Shown: in pieces, positions 49,183-60,288 of the stretch
How positions within the stretch are numbered: the first letter of the stretch is position 1
How the letters are laid out: each line of letters begins with the position of its first letter
DNA from: JBBQCW01 sp038319025
GTDB taxonomy: Bacteria; Actinomycetota; Thermoleophilia; Solirubrobacterales; Solirubrobacteraceae
NCBI GenBank assembly: GCA_038319025.1
Contig: JBBQCW010000001.1
Location: 62,001-126,000 of the forward strand
DNA length: 64,000 nucleotides
Reading direction: 5' to 3'
Position numbers and translations under genes: made by a program
The notes under the pieces: generated by a model
What the model was told of the DNA's origin: nothing
The model's input: only the letters and a program-made list of their open reading frames with translations
Database searches by the model: none

Positions 49183-49787
49183 CCCGCGCTCTGCGCCTCC
49201 GCCGCGCGCAGCGTTGCGCCGAGAGCTTCGGCGAGCACGATCACGAGGGCCGGGCGGGGCACGTTGCGACCGTCCATCCATTCGATTGACGCCGCCTCCA
49301 CGGCCCCGATCCAGGCCCGTGAGGCGAGCTGCACGAGCGGCAGTTCCGACACCTCGTCGGGCAGCGCCGTGAGCACCCGCTCGGTGAACGCCCGCCGCTG
49401 AGCCTCCACGATGGCCACGATCTCCGGATCCGCCGTTGCGGCTCGCCGCAGGGCCATGTAGCAATGGGGGTGGTCCTCGACGCTCTGCAGGTACTCCTCC
49501 AACCCGGTCTGCAGCTGTTCGGCCGGCGGGAGACTGCGGTCGGGATCAACGGCCCGTAGCCGCTCAGCGGCGTGTCCCATGGAGGCGACGTAGAACTCTC
49601 GCTTACCGTGGAAGTAGTGGTAGAGCAGGCCGCGCGACACGCCGCACGATCGGGCGATCTCGTCGATCTGCACTCCCTCGTAGGCCCGCGAAGCGAACAG
49701 ACGAACGCCGGCATCGAGCAATTGCTCGCGCCGGACGTCGACCGTCAGTCGGGTCCTACCGGGTTCGACTGCCGTTGCGTGCGCCAT
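49158..49787 (-). CDS. TetR-family transcriptional regulator
   Basis: A 209-aa regulator. The N-terminal helix-turn-helix covers residues 12-58 (REQLLDAGVRLFASRAYEGV, IARSCGVSRGLLYHYFHGKR), with a helical ligand-binding domain after. The long open frame beyond 49787 runs antisense to P450 and uvrB and is not coding. The ATG 49787 is preferred to the one inside the operator at 49802. It is divergent from the P450 gene and probably represses it. Confidence 0.9.
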   Translation of the reverse strand: MAHATAVEPGRTRLTVDVRREQLLDAGVRLFASRAYEGVQIDEIARSCGVSRGLLYHYFHGKREFYVASMGHAAERLRAVDPDRSLPPAEQLQTGLEEYLQSVEDHPHCYMALRRAATADPEIVAIVEAQRRAFTERVLTALPDEVSELPLVQLASRAWIGAVEAASIEWMDGRNVPRPALVIVLAEALGATLRAAEAQSAGQSPSSLA

Positions 49788-49794
49788 ATCACTG

Positions 49795-49810
49795 TTGAAC
49801 ATTGGTTCAA
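49795..49810. promoter_or_regulatory. 16-bp palindrome between TetR and P450 genes
   Basis: TTGAAC-ATTG-GTTCAA is a perfect palindrome that abuts TAGAGT (49811-49816), a plausible -10 for the P450 gene. Position suits a TetR operator. The core GAAC-N4-GTTC also fits a LexA box, so the binder is not certain. Confidence 0.6.
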
Positions 49811-49832
49811 TAGAGTGTACTCCGGGTAGCTC

Positions 49833-51278
49833 ATGACCATGAACGCGTCCTCGAAAACCATTGACCGCCCCGTTCCGGCCGCTCCGGCTGCCGTCGCGCC
49901 GCCCGTCATCGTTCCCTCCCCGGCCGGCCCGGCCCCGGCCGACGGTCGCCCGATCGTCCTGCCTCCGGCTATCGCGCTGCCGCGCGCCGTGCAGACTCTC
50001 CGGTTCACCGTCCGCCAGCTCGAGTTCGTCTTCCGCTCGCAGCGAGAGCTGGGCGAGACGTTCCGTATGCGCGGCATCATCGGCGAGCGCGACGACGTGG
50101 TGACCATCACCAGCCATCCCGACCACGTCAAGTCGCTTTTCACGGCACGGCCCGAGGACGCGCCCTCGCTGACCGGTGAATCCCCGCTGCGGCCGATAGT
50201 CGGTCCCAACTCGGTACTGACCGCCGTGGGGCCCCGGCACATGCGTCAGCGCAAGCTTCTGCTTCCGCCCTTCCATGGCGACTCCGTTGACCGCTACTGC
50301 GCGATGATCGCCGAGGCCACCGACCGTGAGATCGACCGTTGGCCCGTGGGCGAGCCGTTCGCGCTGGCGCCCCGCATGCAGGCGATCACGCTCGACGTGA
50401 TCATGGCCGGCATCTTCGGCGTGGATGGGACCCCGGAGCCCGGCAGCCCCGAAGGCCGCCTGCGCCACGTAGTGCGCCGGACGGTGAACCTTTCGACGCG
50501 CCCCGAGGCGCAGTTGTCGGAGCTGATCAACCGCAGCCGCGACGAGCCCGTCGGACTGACCCGCCTGCTGATGAACCAGCTCGACAAGCCGCTGTACGAG
50601 TTGATCGCCTCCCGCCGTGCCGCCCCGGACGTGGCCGAGCGCACGGACATCCTGTCGTTGCTCTTGGCCGCGGTGGACGAGGACGGCACCCCGATGACCG
50701 ACCACGAGCTGCGCGATGAACTGCTGACGCTCGTGCTGGCGGGCCACGAGACGACCGCCAACCAGCTGGCCTGGGCGTTCGAGCGTCTGCTGCGTACACC
50801 GCACGCGTATGACCGGCTGCGCGAAACAGTGCGCGGCCCCGGCGACGACGACGCCTACGTGCTGGCCACGATCCACGAGGCCATGCGCTCGCGGCCCGTG
50901 ATCCCCGTGATCGGCCGCCGGGTCACCGTGCCGTGGGATCTGGGTGACTACCGGGTGCCCGCCGGCTCGGCGATCCTCATGAGCATTCTGCTGCTCCACC
51001 ACCGCGAGGACATCTACCCTGACCCGTTCGCGTTCCGCCCCGAGCGTTTCCTGGAGGAGAAGCCCGGCACCTACACGTGGATCCCCTTGGGCGGCGGTAT
51101 CCGGCGCTGCCTGGGCGCCGCCCTGGCGATGGCCGAGCAGCGGGTGGTGCTGGAGGCGATCGCCCGCCGGACGGACATGGTGGCCGCCGATCCCGCACCC
51201 GAACGTGCGCGGCACCGCAACGTGACGATGATCCCGGCCGGGGGCGCACGCGTCGTGGTGCAACGCCGCAGCGACTGA
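49833..51278 (+). CDS. Cytochrome P450
   Basis: A 481-aa soluble P450 monooxygenase. The I-helix oxygen motif is LAGHETTANQLAWAF, the K-helix ExxR is in HEAMRSRPVIP, FRPERFL follows, and the heme loop is PLGGGIRRCLGAAL. The usual Phe of the FxxGxRxC motif is Leu here. An Ala/Pro-rich 45-residue N-terminus precedes the fold. No ferredoxin gene is adjacent, so electrons must come from elsewhere. Induction by a TetR ligand is likely. Confidence 0.93.
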   Translation: MTMNASSKTIDRPVPAAPAAVAPPVIVPSPAGPAPADGRPIVLPPAIALPRAVQTLRFTVRQLEFVFRSQRELGETFRMRGIIGERDDVVTITSHPDHVKSLFTARPEDAPSLTGESPLRPIVGPNSVLTAVGPRHMRQRKLLLPPFHGDSVDRYCAMIAEATDREIDRWPVGEPFALAPRMQAITLDVIMAGIFGVDGTPEPGSPEGRLRHVVRRTVNLSTRPEAQLSELINRSRDEPVGLTRLLMNQLDKPLYELIASRRAAPDVAERTDILSLLLAAVDEDGTPMTDHELRDELLTLVLAGHETTANQLAWAFERLLRTPHAYDRLRETVRGPGDDDAYVLATIHEAMRSRPVIPVIGRRVTVPWDLGDYRVPAGSAILMSILLLHHREDIYPDPFAFRPERFLEEKPGTYTWIPLGGGIRRCLGAALAMAEQRVVLEAIARRTDMVAADPAPERARHRNVTMIPAGGARVVVQRRSD

Positions 51279-51304
51279 TCCCCAAGCCGGTCGGGCGCGC
51301 TCGG

Positions 51305-51310
51305 TACCGT
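51305..51310 (+). promoter_or_regulatory. -10 box of a leaderless uvrB promoter
   Basis: TACCGT lies seven bases before the GTG at 51318. No GAAC-N4-GTTC box is visible just upstream, in contrast to uvrA. Confidence 0.55.
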
Positions 51311-51317
51311 TCATCGG

Positions 51318-53339
51318 GTGCCACCCTTTCGCCTGGACTCCGCCTTCAGCCCTGCTGCCGATCAGCCGGCGGCCATCGACGCCATCGAGCGTTCGGTGAA
51401 CGAGGGGCAGCGATTCACCACGCTGCTGGGTGCCACCGGCACCGGCAAGACAATGACGATGGCGGCGTCCATCGAGCGGCTGCAAAAGCCGGCGCTCGTG
51501 ATGGCCCACAACAAGACGCTGGCCGCGCAGCTGTGCAACGAGTTCCGTACGTTCTTCCCCGACAACGCCGTCGAGTACTTCGTCTCCTACTACGACTACT
51601 ACCAGCCCGAGGCGTACGTCCCCAGCCGCGACCTCTACATCGAGAAGGACTCGGCGATCAACCAGGAGATCGACCGGCTGCGCCATGCCGCCACCGCCGC
51701 GCTCTTCGCCCGTCGCGACGTGCTGATCGTGGCCAGCGTGTCCGCCATCTACGGCATGGGTTCGCCCGAGACCTACGACGAGAACCTGCAGACACTCCGT
51801 AAGGGTGCCACCGTCGATCGAGAGGCTCTGCTGCGTAAGCTCGTCTCGATCCAGTACACGCGCAACGACACGGCGTTGGGCCGCGGCACGTTCCGCGTGC
51901 GCGGTGAGGCACTGGAGATATTCCCCCAGTACGCGGAGAGCGCCTACCGCGCCACGCTGTTCGGCGACGAGGTCGAGCGCCTGCAGCATTTCGACCCCCT
52001 CACCGGTGAGCTGATCGAAGACGATCTGGAGCACATCTCGATCTGGCCGGCGACGCACTACAACGTCAAGGAGGGCTCCGTCGAGCGCGCGGTCGAGGAG
52101 ATATCGGGCGAACTGAACGCGCGCTGCACCGAACTGGAGGCCGAAGGCAAACTGCTTGAGTCCCACAGGCTGCGCCAGCGCACCCAGTACGACCTGGAGA
52201 TGCTGCGTGAGATGGGGTTCTGCAACGGCATCGAGAACTATTCGCGCATCCTGGATGGCCGGGCCCCCGGAGATCGGCCTTACTGCCTGATCGACTACTT
52301 CCCCGAGGACTTCGTCTGCTTCATCGACGAGTCCCACCAGACGGTGCCGCAGATCGGTGCGATGCTGGAGGGCGACCGCTCACGTAAGGGCACCCTGGTG
52401 GATTACGGCTTCCGGCTTCCCAGCGCGATGGACAACCGGCCCCAGAGCTTTGACGAGTTCCTGTCCATCACCCCGCAGATCGTGTTCGTGAGCGCCACGC
52501 CCGGCCAATACGAGCGCACGCACTCCAAGAACGTGATCGAGCAGATCGTGCGCCCGACGGGCATCGTCGACCCGATCGTCGACGTCCGCGAGACGAAGAA
52601 TCAGATCGACGACCTGATGAACGAGGTGCGGCTGAGGGTCGATCGCGAAGAGCGCACGCTGGTCACCACGCTGACCAAGAAGATGAGCGAGGACCTCACC
52701 GACTACCTGCTGGAGATGGGGTTCAAGGTCCGCTATCTGCACTCGGAGATCGACACCCTGGAGCGCATCCAGATCATTCGCGACCTGCGGCTGGGCGAGT
52801 ACGACGTGCTGGTCGGCGTGAACCTGTTGCGGGAGGGCCTCGACCTGCCGGAGGTGACCCTGGTCGCCATCCTGGACGCCGACAAGGAGGGATTCCTGCG
52901 CGGCGAGACTTCGCTGATCCAGACGATCGGCCGCGCGGCGCGGAACATCGAAGGCACGGTGATCATGTACGCCGACAAGGAGACGGCGGCGATGCGGGCG
53001 GCGATCGGCGAGACCGACCGACGCCGGGCGATCCAGCTTGCGTACAACGAGGAGCACGGCATCACCGCCGCCACGATCGTCAAGGGCATCAGTGACATCG
53101 CCGAGTTCCTGCAGGCCGAGGGCAAGACGCCCAAGGGCCGTCGACGCAGCGAGCGCAAACGCATCAAAACCGGCGCCATGACGTCCAACGAGCTCGAGCG
53201 CACCCTCGTCGAGCTGGAGGAGGAGATGCTCGCCGCCGCCGACGATCTGCGCTTTGAGTACGCCGCTCGGCTGCGCGACGAGATCCGTGACCTGCGGCGG
53301 GACCTCACCGAGATGCAGGCCAACGAGGCGCCCGCTTAG
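51318..53339 (+). CDS. uvrB: Excinuclease ABC subunit B
   Basis: A 673-aa UvrB, the damage-verifying helicase of nucleotide excision repair. Walker A is LLGATGTGKTMTM near residue 37, the beta-hairpin contains YFVSYYDYYQPEAYVPSRDL, the DEAD-like box is CFIDESHQT, and motif VI is QTIGRAARN. The C-terminal UvrC-binding helix is LERTLVELEEEMLAAADDL. Length and motifs are complete. Confidence 0.98.
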   Translation: MPPFRLDSAFSPAADQPAAIDAIERSVNEGQRFTTLLGATGTGKTMTMAASIERLQKPALVMAHNKTLAAQLCNEFRTFFPDNAVEYFVSYYDYYQPEAYVPSRDLYIEKDSAINQEIDRLRHAATAALFARRDVLIVASVSAIYGMGSPETYDENLQTLRKGATVDREALLRKLVSIQYTRNDTALGRGTFRVRGEALEIFPQYAESAYRATLFGDEVERLQHFDPLTGELIEDDLEHISIWPATHYNVKEGSVERAVEEISGELNARCTELEAEGKLLESHRLRQRTQYDLEMLREMGFCNGIENYSRILDGRAPGDRPYCLIDYFPEDFVCFIDESHQTVPQIGAMLEGDRSRKGTLVDYGFRLPSAMDNRPQSFDEFLSITPQIVFVSATPGQYERTHSKNVIEQIVRPTGIVDPIVDVRETKNQIDDLMNEVRLRVDREERTLVTTLTKKMSEDLTDYLLEMGFKVRYLHSEIDTLERIQIIRDLRLGEYDVLVGVNLLREGLDLPEVTLVAILDADKEGFLRGETSLIQTIGRAARNIEGTVIMYADKETAAMRAAIGETDRRRAIQLAYNEEHGITAATIVKGISDIAEFLQAEGKTPKGRRRSERKRIKTGAMTSNELERTLVELEEEMLAAADDLRFEYAARLRDEIRDLRRDLTEMQANEAPA

Positions 53340-53368
53340 AAATGCGGACCGGTCGAGGGCGCCGCCGA

Positions 53369-53374
53369 TAGCAT
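53369..53374 (+). promoter_or_regulatory. -10 box of a leaderless promoter (cNMP-domain gene)
   Basis: TAGCAT lies six bases before the ATG at 53381 with no ribosome site. Confidence 0.55.
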
Positions 53375-53380
53375 CGGCTC

Positions 53381-53830
53381 ATGGATCTCGACCAGGGGCT
53401 CGCCCGCGCCTCCGCTGACATCGTCTTCTTCGAAGACGGCACCGACGCCGAGTGGCGCACGTTGGTGGCCGCGATGCAGCGCGAACGCGTGTACCCAGGG
53501 GAGTCGCTGTTCGAGCGGGTCTCCGACGACCGGGCGCTTGCGCTGCTCGTCGAAGGCACGGCGTTCGTCGAACTGCGTGAGGGGCTGGCCGCGGCCGAGG
53601 TCAAGGCTCCGACGGTGATGTCGGAGATGGCCTTCATCGATGGATTGCCACGCCAGGCCCAGATCACGGCCAAGACCGACTGTGACGTGCTTTACCTCAA
53701 CCATGCCGCTTACGAGCAGCTCTCGGCCGCCGATCCGGAGCTGGGTCGCCGGGTCGCGCTGGCCATCGCCGATTTGCTTGCGGCTCGCGTCCGGACGCTG
53801 CTCGACGTGGTCAGCGCGCAGGTGGGTTGA
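53381..53830 (+). CDS. Stand-alone cyclic nucleotide-binding-like domain protein
   Basis: A 149-aa single cNMP-binding fold with no DNA-binding domain. It follows the layout of the 1221-1610 product (phosphate cassette region MSEMAFIDGLPRQAQITA near 75-92), but the Gly of the GE pair is Ser, so nucleotide binding is doubtful. It begins six bases after TAGCAT. It overlaps the convergent gene by 20 bases. It may be a ligand-free scaffold or sensor. Confidence 0.75.
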   Translation: MDLDQGLARASADIVFFEDGTDAEWRTLVAAMQRERVYPGESLFERVSDDRALALLVEGTAFVELREGLAAAEVKAPTVMSEMAFIDGLPRQAQITAKTDCDVLYLNHAAYEQLSAADPELGRRVALAIADLLAARVRTLLDVVSAQVG

Positions 53831-54614
53831 CCGACGCTGCCGCCAGTGCGGCAGGAGGGAGTCGGGCGCCGACGGTGCCGTTGACCGCCTCCGTGGTGCG
53901 GCCGCCGACGGGCGGTGGCGTGGGCGCGCCGGGGCGTGCCCCGAAACCGCCGGGGGTGGGGGCGACCGGCGCGACTTGTCGCCGCGGGCGTGGACGCGGA
54001 CGCGCTGCCGCGGGCGGTGGTGCGGCGGCGGGCGGGCGGGCCCCGGTGGGCGGGGCGGCCGCGGACGGACGGGTCCTGGGCGGGGGCGCGGCTCCGGGCG
54101 TCGGTGGGCCGGTCGTCCGGGCACGTGTAGGTGGGAGCCCGCTCGCCGGCCGCGGTGTGAGGGCTGGGGTGACGCCGGCGGCACTCATCGCGGCCGGGGG
54201 GAGCCGGGTGCCAGACTGCGCCTGCGCCGCGGTGGCACGCGCTCGCTGGGGTCCGATTGGGCGCACGTAACCCGCTGTTCGCCGCGGCGTCGGGGCAGCC
54301 TCACGCTTTGTGCGGCGCTTGGTCTCGCCGCTGGAGCCGACGGCGCCGACGAACAAAACACCGATCGCGTAGCCCGCGATCATCGCCGCCGACAATCGCG
54401 TGATCTGCGCGCCGTAGACCTTCTGCAGCCGGCAGTTGTTGAACTTCGGCTCGGGCGGGCAGCCCGTAGGCGGCACTGAGGCCATCCAGAAAAAGCCGGC
54501 GATGATCCCGAGGAGGACGAACACCGTCAGCCCCACGCTCCTCCCGCCCCCCGAAGCCTTCTTCGTGTCGCGCTGGTCCACCGCCGGTTGTCGATAGGCC
54601 ACAGCGCGTGTCAT
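53811..54614 (-). CDS. Two-helix membrane protein with long Pro/Ala/Arg-rich tail
   Basis: A 267-aa protein. Residues 25-48 (SVGLTVFVLLGIIAGFFWM region) and 72-95 (LSAAMIAGYAIGVLFVGAVG) are hydrophobic; between them PPTGCPPEPKFNNCRLQKVY contains two Cys that could form an extracellular disulfide. The last 165 residues are low-complexity Pro/Ala/Arg and include two related 15-residue copies (GTRLPPAAMSAAGV and GARLPPAALAAASV). It is not recognised. The coding sense is supported by the open frame and the membrane helices, though the tail could be poorly conserved. Confidence 0.6.
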   Translation of the reverse strand: MTRAVAYRQPAVDQRDTKKASGGGRSVGLTVFVLLGIIAGFFWMASVPPTGCPPEPKFNNCRLQKVYGAQITRLSAAMIAGYAIGVLFVGAVGSSGETKRRTKREAAPTPRRTAGYVRPIGPQRARATAAQAQSGTRLPPAAMSAAGVTPALTPRPASGLPPTRARTTGPPTPGAAPPPRTRPSAAAPPTGARPPAAAPPPAAARPRPRPRRQVAPVAPTPGGFGARPGAPTPPPVGGRTTEAVNGTVGARLPPAALAAASVNPPAR

Positions 54615-54742
54615 CGAAGCCTCACACGTCGATGCTATCCACCGGATCAGCGCATCCGCAACCTGCCATCGGCCCTGGCCGGCAAGGGTCCGCTAGATTA
54701 GGCGCCGCCCTTCCGCCACCAAGCAGACCAGGAGAACGCAGC

Positions 54743-55537
54743 GTGGCCCTTGACCGTCAGACCATTGAGAAGCGTGACTTTCCCATCGGCCGCCGTGGCT
54801 ACGAGCCGGAGGCGGTGGATGCCCACCTGGCTGCCGTTGCGGCCCAGGTTGAGGATCTGTCGCGCCAATCGCGCTCGCGCAGCGGTGCATCGCTCGCCTC
54901 AGCGGCCAGCGATCAGGTGCGCCTCATCGTGCAGGCCGCTGAGTCCAGCGCCGCCGAGATCGAGCAGGAGGCCCGGGACGAGGCGGCGCGCTTGCGCGAT
55001 GAAGCCGCGGGCGACGCTGAGCGAACGCGCCGCGATGCCGTGGACAAGTCCCAGGATCACGTCGGCCGAGTCTCCGAGGCCACGTCGCTGATGCTGCAGC
55101 GGGTCGATGCGATGGAAAGCGAACTGAGCGCGCTCATGGAGAGCCTGCGAACGGGCGCAAACCGCCTGGGGGCCGACCTCTCGCTGCTAGAGGGCAACAT
55201 GGGCGAGCTCTACTCGGCGGCCGGTGTGGATGATCCGCCCTCGGCGCCGACGCGGGCGCCTGTCGCTGCCGTACCGCCCACTGGGAGCAGGACGCCGGTC
55301 GACCACGGCGATGAGCCGGCGGCCGATACCGATGCTGACGAGCACGCCGCCATCCAGCCTGCGCAGGAGCAGTTCGACGCGGCGCCGGAGGACTCTGAAG
55401 GTGCTCGCCTGGTGGCGCTGGACATGGCGCTGAGCGGTCGCCCGCGCGAGGAAACCGATCGCTATCTGGCTGAGCACTACGACCTCAGCGACCGTCAAGG
55501 GCTGCTCGACGAGGTCTACGAGACCGCCGGAGGCTAG
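54743..55537 (+). CDS. DivIVA-domain-like coiled-coil protein
   Basis: A 264-aa protein starting VALDRQTIEKRDFPIGRRGY and EPEAVDAHLAAVAAQVEDL, the DivIVA N-terminal domain that binds curved membrane at poles and septa. Residues 60-140 are a charged coiled coil (AAESSAAEIEQEARDEAARL). A Pro/Asp-rich linker and a C-terminal helical segment (ARLVALDMALSGRPREETDR) complete it. AGGAG stands nine bases before GTG 54743. It may be a cell-envelope or division scaffold. Confidence 0.8.
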   Translation: MALDRQTIEKRDFPIGRRGYEPEAVDAHLAAVAAQVEDLSRQSRSRSGASLASAASDQVRLIVQAAESSAAEIEQEARDEAARLRDEAAGDAERTRRDAVDKSQDHVGRVSEATSLMLQRVDAMESELSALMESLRTGANRLGADLSLLEGNMGELYSAAGVDDPPSAPTRAPVAAVPPTGSRTPVDHGDEPAADTDADEHAAIQPAQEQFDAAPEDSEGARLVALDMALSGRPREETDRYLAEHYDLSDRQGLLDEVYETAGG

Positions 55538-55541
55538 GAGC

Positions 55542-55563
55542 AGCGACCGCAACTGCGGTCGCT
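55542..55563 (+). terminator. Hairpin after the DivIVA-like gene
   Basis: AGCGACCGCA and TGCGGTCGCT form a perfect stem (9 bp with AACT loop) starting five bases past the stop at 55537. No T-run follows. It is a good terminator candidate. Confidence 0.6.
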
Positions 55564-55584
55564 CCCGAGCGTTCACACCACTAC

Positions 55585-56724
55585 ATGCCTCGCTCCTTTG
55601 CCGCAGCGGCCCTCGTCGCCGCCCTGTTTGCCGTCCTGCCCGCGACCGTTTCGGCGCGAACCCCAAAGCGCTCGGTGCCTCAGGGGTTCGTCGGAATGAA
55701 CATCAGCGACGGTGCGTTGAACCCGGAGTTCCCGCTCGAGAAGCAGATGGCCGACATGGTCCACGCGGGCGTGGAGAGCGTGATCGCGCAGGTCCCCTGG
55801 TCGGCTATGCAGCCGCTGCAGGGTGGCCCGATCGACTTCACCGAGACCGACCGACTGGCGTTGGCAGCTGCCCGCCTGCGCATGACGTTCGTACCCGTCG
55901 TCGTCTTCGCCCCGCAGTGGGGTGCGATGTACGGCAACCTCGTCGCGTCAGCGCCCCGAGCGGACGCCTACGGCGCCTTCATGAGTGCGCTGGTGCATCG
56001 CTACGGCCCAGGCGGTGCCCTGTGGGCCGCGCATCCGGATGTGAAGCCGTCGCCGATCCGCACCTGGCAGATATGGAACGAGCCGGAGCTTCAGACGTTC
56101 TGGGACATGCCCGGCTACAAGGACGACACGTGGCAGGCCCAGTACGTGCGCGTTCTGCGGGCGGCCCACGACGCCGTCAAGGCGGTCGATCGGCACGCCA
56201 AGATCGCGCTGGCCGGGTTGGTGAACCTCAGTTGGCAGGACCTTGAGTCTCTGTACACGGCCGGGGCCAAAGGTCTGTTCGACATGGTGGCGCTGCATCC
56301 GTACACCAGGGACATCGCCAACGTGCTGCGTACGCTGCAGTTCAACCGATCGGTCATGAACAAGCACGGCGATCGCCACGTGCCGCTACTGATGACCGAA
56401 GCGGGCTGGCCTCCGTCCTCCGGCGTGGTGCCCAACCACTATGGCTTCGAGGTGCGGCCTCAGGATCTGCCGGCGCTGATCCGATACGCCGTCCCCGCCT
56501 TTGCGGAGCACCGCAAGGCCTTCGTGGTCGCCGGCTTCTACTGGTACACCTGGGCCACTGCCGATGCCAGCCCGACCTACGCGTTCGACTATGCGGGCCT
56601 GCGCACTCAGACCGGACCCGGCACGACGCGCGACAAGCCGACCCTGGCCGCCTTCCGCCGCGCCGCACTGAAGCTCGAAGGTTGTCGCAGCAAGGGCGCG
56701 ACGGCGCTCGTCTGCCGACGCTGA
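55585..56724 (+). CDS. Secreted glycoside hydrolase-like protein (clan A, GH5/GH39 type)
   Basis: A 379-aa exported protein. The signal peptide is MPRSFAAAALVAALFAVLPA. The TIM-barrel shows the acid/base Glu in TWQIWNEPELQTF near residue 157 and the nucleophile Glu in PLLMTEAGWPPSS near residue 272, the two catalytic positions of clan GH-A enzymes. VVFAPQWGAMYGN and DMVALHPYTRD are also typical. The sugar is unknown. No other carbohydrate genes are nearby. Confidence 0.82.
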   Translation: MPRSFAAAALVAALFAVLPATVSARTPKRSVPQGFVGMNISDGALNPEFPLEKQMADMVHAGVESVIAQVPWSAMQPLQGGPIDFTETDRLALAAARLRMTFVPVVVFAPQWGAMYGNLVASAPRADAYGAFMSALVHRYGPGGALWAAHPDVKPSPIRTWQIWNEPELQTFWDMPGYKDDTWQAQYVRVLRAAHDAVKAVDRHAKIALAGLVNLSWQDLESLYTAGAKGLFDMVALHPYTRDIANVLRTLQFNRSVMNKHGDRHVPLLMTEAGWPPSSGVVPNHYGFEVRPQDLPALIRYAVPAFAEHRKAFVVAGFYWYTWATADASPTYAFDYAGLRTQTGPGTTRDKPTLAAFRRAALKLEGCRSKGATALVCRR

Positions 56725-56742
56725 ACGGCACGACGGCGTAAT

Positions 56743-56756
56743 CGAACGTCTGTTCG
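56743..56756. promoter_or_regulatory. LexA-type SOS box before uvrA
   Basis: CGAAC-GTCT-GTTCG is a perfect inverted repeat that fits the actinobacterial/Gram-positive LexA consensus (GAAC-N4-GTTC). It ends six bases before the -10 box TATCAT (56763-56768), which is eight bases before the uvrA GTG, so LexA would block this leaderless promoter. Confidence 0.75.
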
Positions 56757-56776
56757 GTTCCGTATCATTCAAGGTC

Positions 56777-59682
<2,906 letters not shown>

Positions 59683-59686
<4 letters not shown>

Positions 59687-60288
59687 CATCCGTCGGGCCC
59701 TACCGCACCTGGTGGCGCAAGTGGCGGTGGTACGAGCGATCCTCACGGCCGTGGAATCGCGCGGCAATCCATCTGCACATGGCTCGGCGTGGGGCGTTCG
59801 TGCGTTGGCCGATCCAGGGCAACGTGCTCCAGATGCTGCGCGACGGGCGGTTGCAGGTGGGGGCCGACGCCCACTTCGAGCCGAACGTGTGGCTCACGGG
59901 CGGGGATACCGGCCGCATTCGCATCGGAGCAGGGACTTTCCTCAACCTGGGTGTTCAGATCGCCGCGGTCGACCTGGTTGAGATCGGCGAGCACTGCATG
60001 CTGGCCAACGGGTCCTTCGTGACCGACGGCAACCATCGGTTCGACGATCCGACGATGCCGGTCACCTGGCAGGGCTTCACCACTAAGGGCCCGACGCGGC
60101 TGGGCGACAACGTGTGGTGCGGGGCGAACGTGATCATCACCAGTGGCGTCACGATCGGCGACCGCTGCGTGATCGGGGCCAACAGCGTGGTCACCGAGAG
60201 CCTTCCGCCTGGCGTCATCGCGGCCGGCAGCCCGGCCCGGGTGATCCGGGAGATCGACTTCCTCCCGGTCCCCGGGGCCGAGCGCTAG
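59683..60288 (+). CDS. Left-handed beta-helix acyltransferase (hexapeptide repeat)
   Basis: A 201-aa hexapeptide-repeat protein of the CysE/LacA/WbbJ type. A basic, Trp-rich N-terminus (YRTWWRKWRWYERSSRPWNR) precedes repeats from about residue 62. The catalytic His is probably in VTDGNHRFDDPTMP, with the coil TRLGDNVWCGANVIITSGVT and ending VVTESLPPGVIAAGSPARVI. It transfers acetyl or similar groups to a sugar or small molecule. The gene is translationally coupled to uvrA. Its stop overlaps panB's stop by four bases (CTAG). Confidence 0.86.

Noticed and set aside
49158..52337. Very long leftward frame (1059 codons) antisense to P450 and uvrB
   Set aside because: Only the last 209 codons look like a protein (TetR). 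The rest is His/Arg-rich antisense of P450 and uvrB, an artefact of high GC content.
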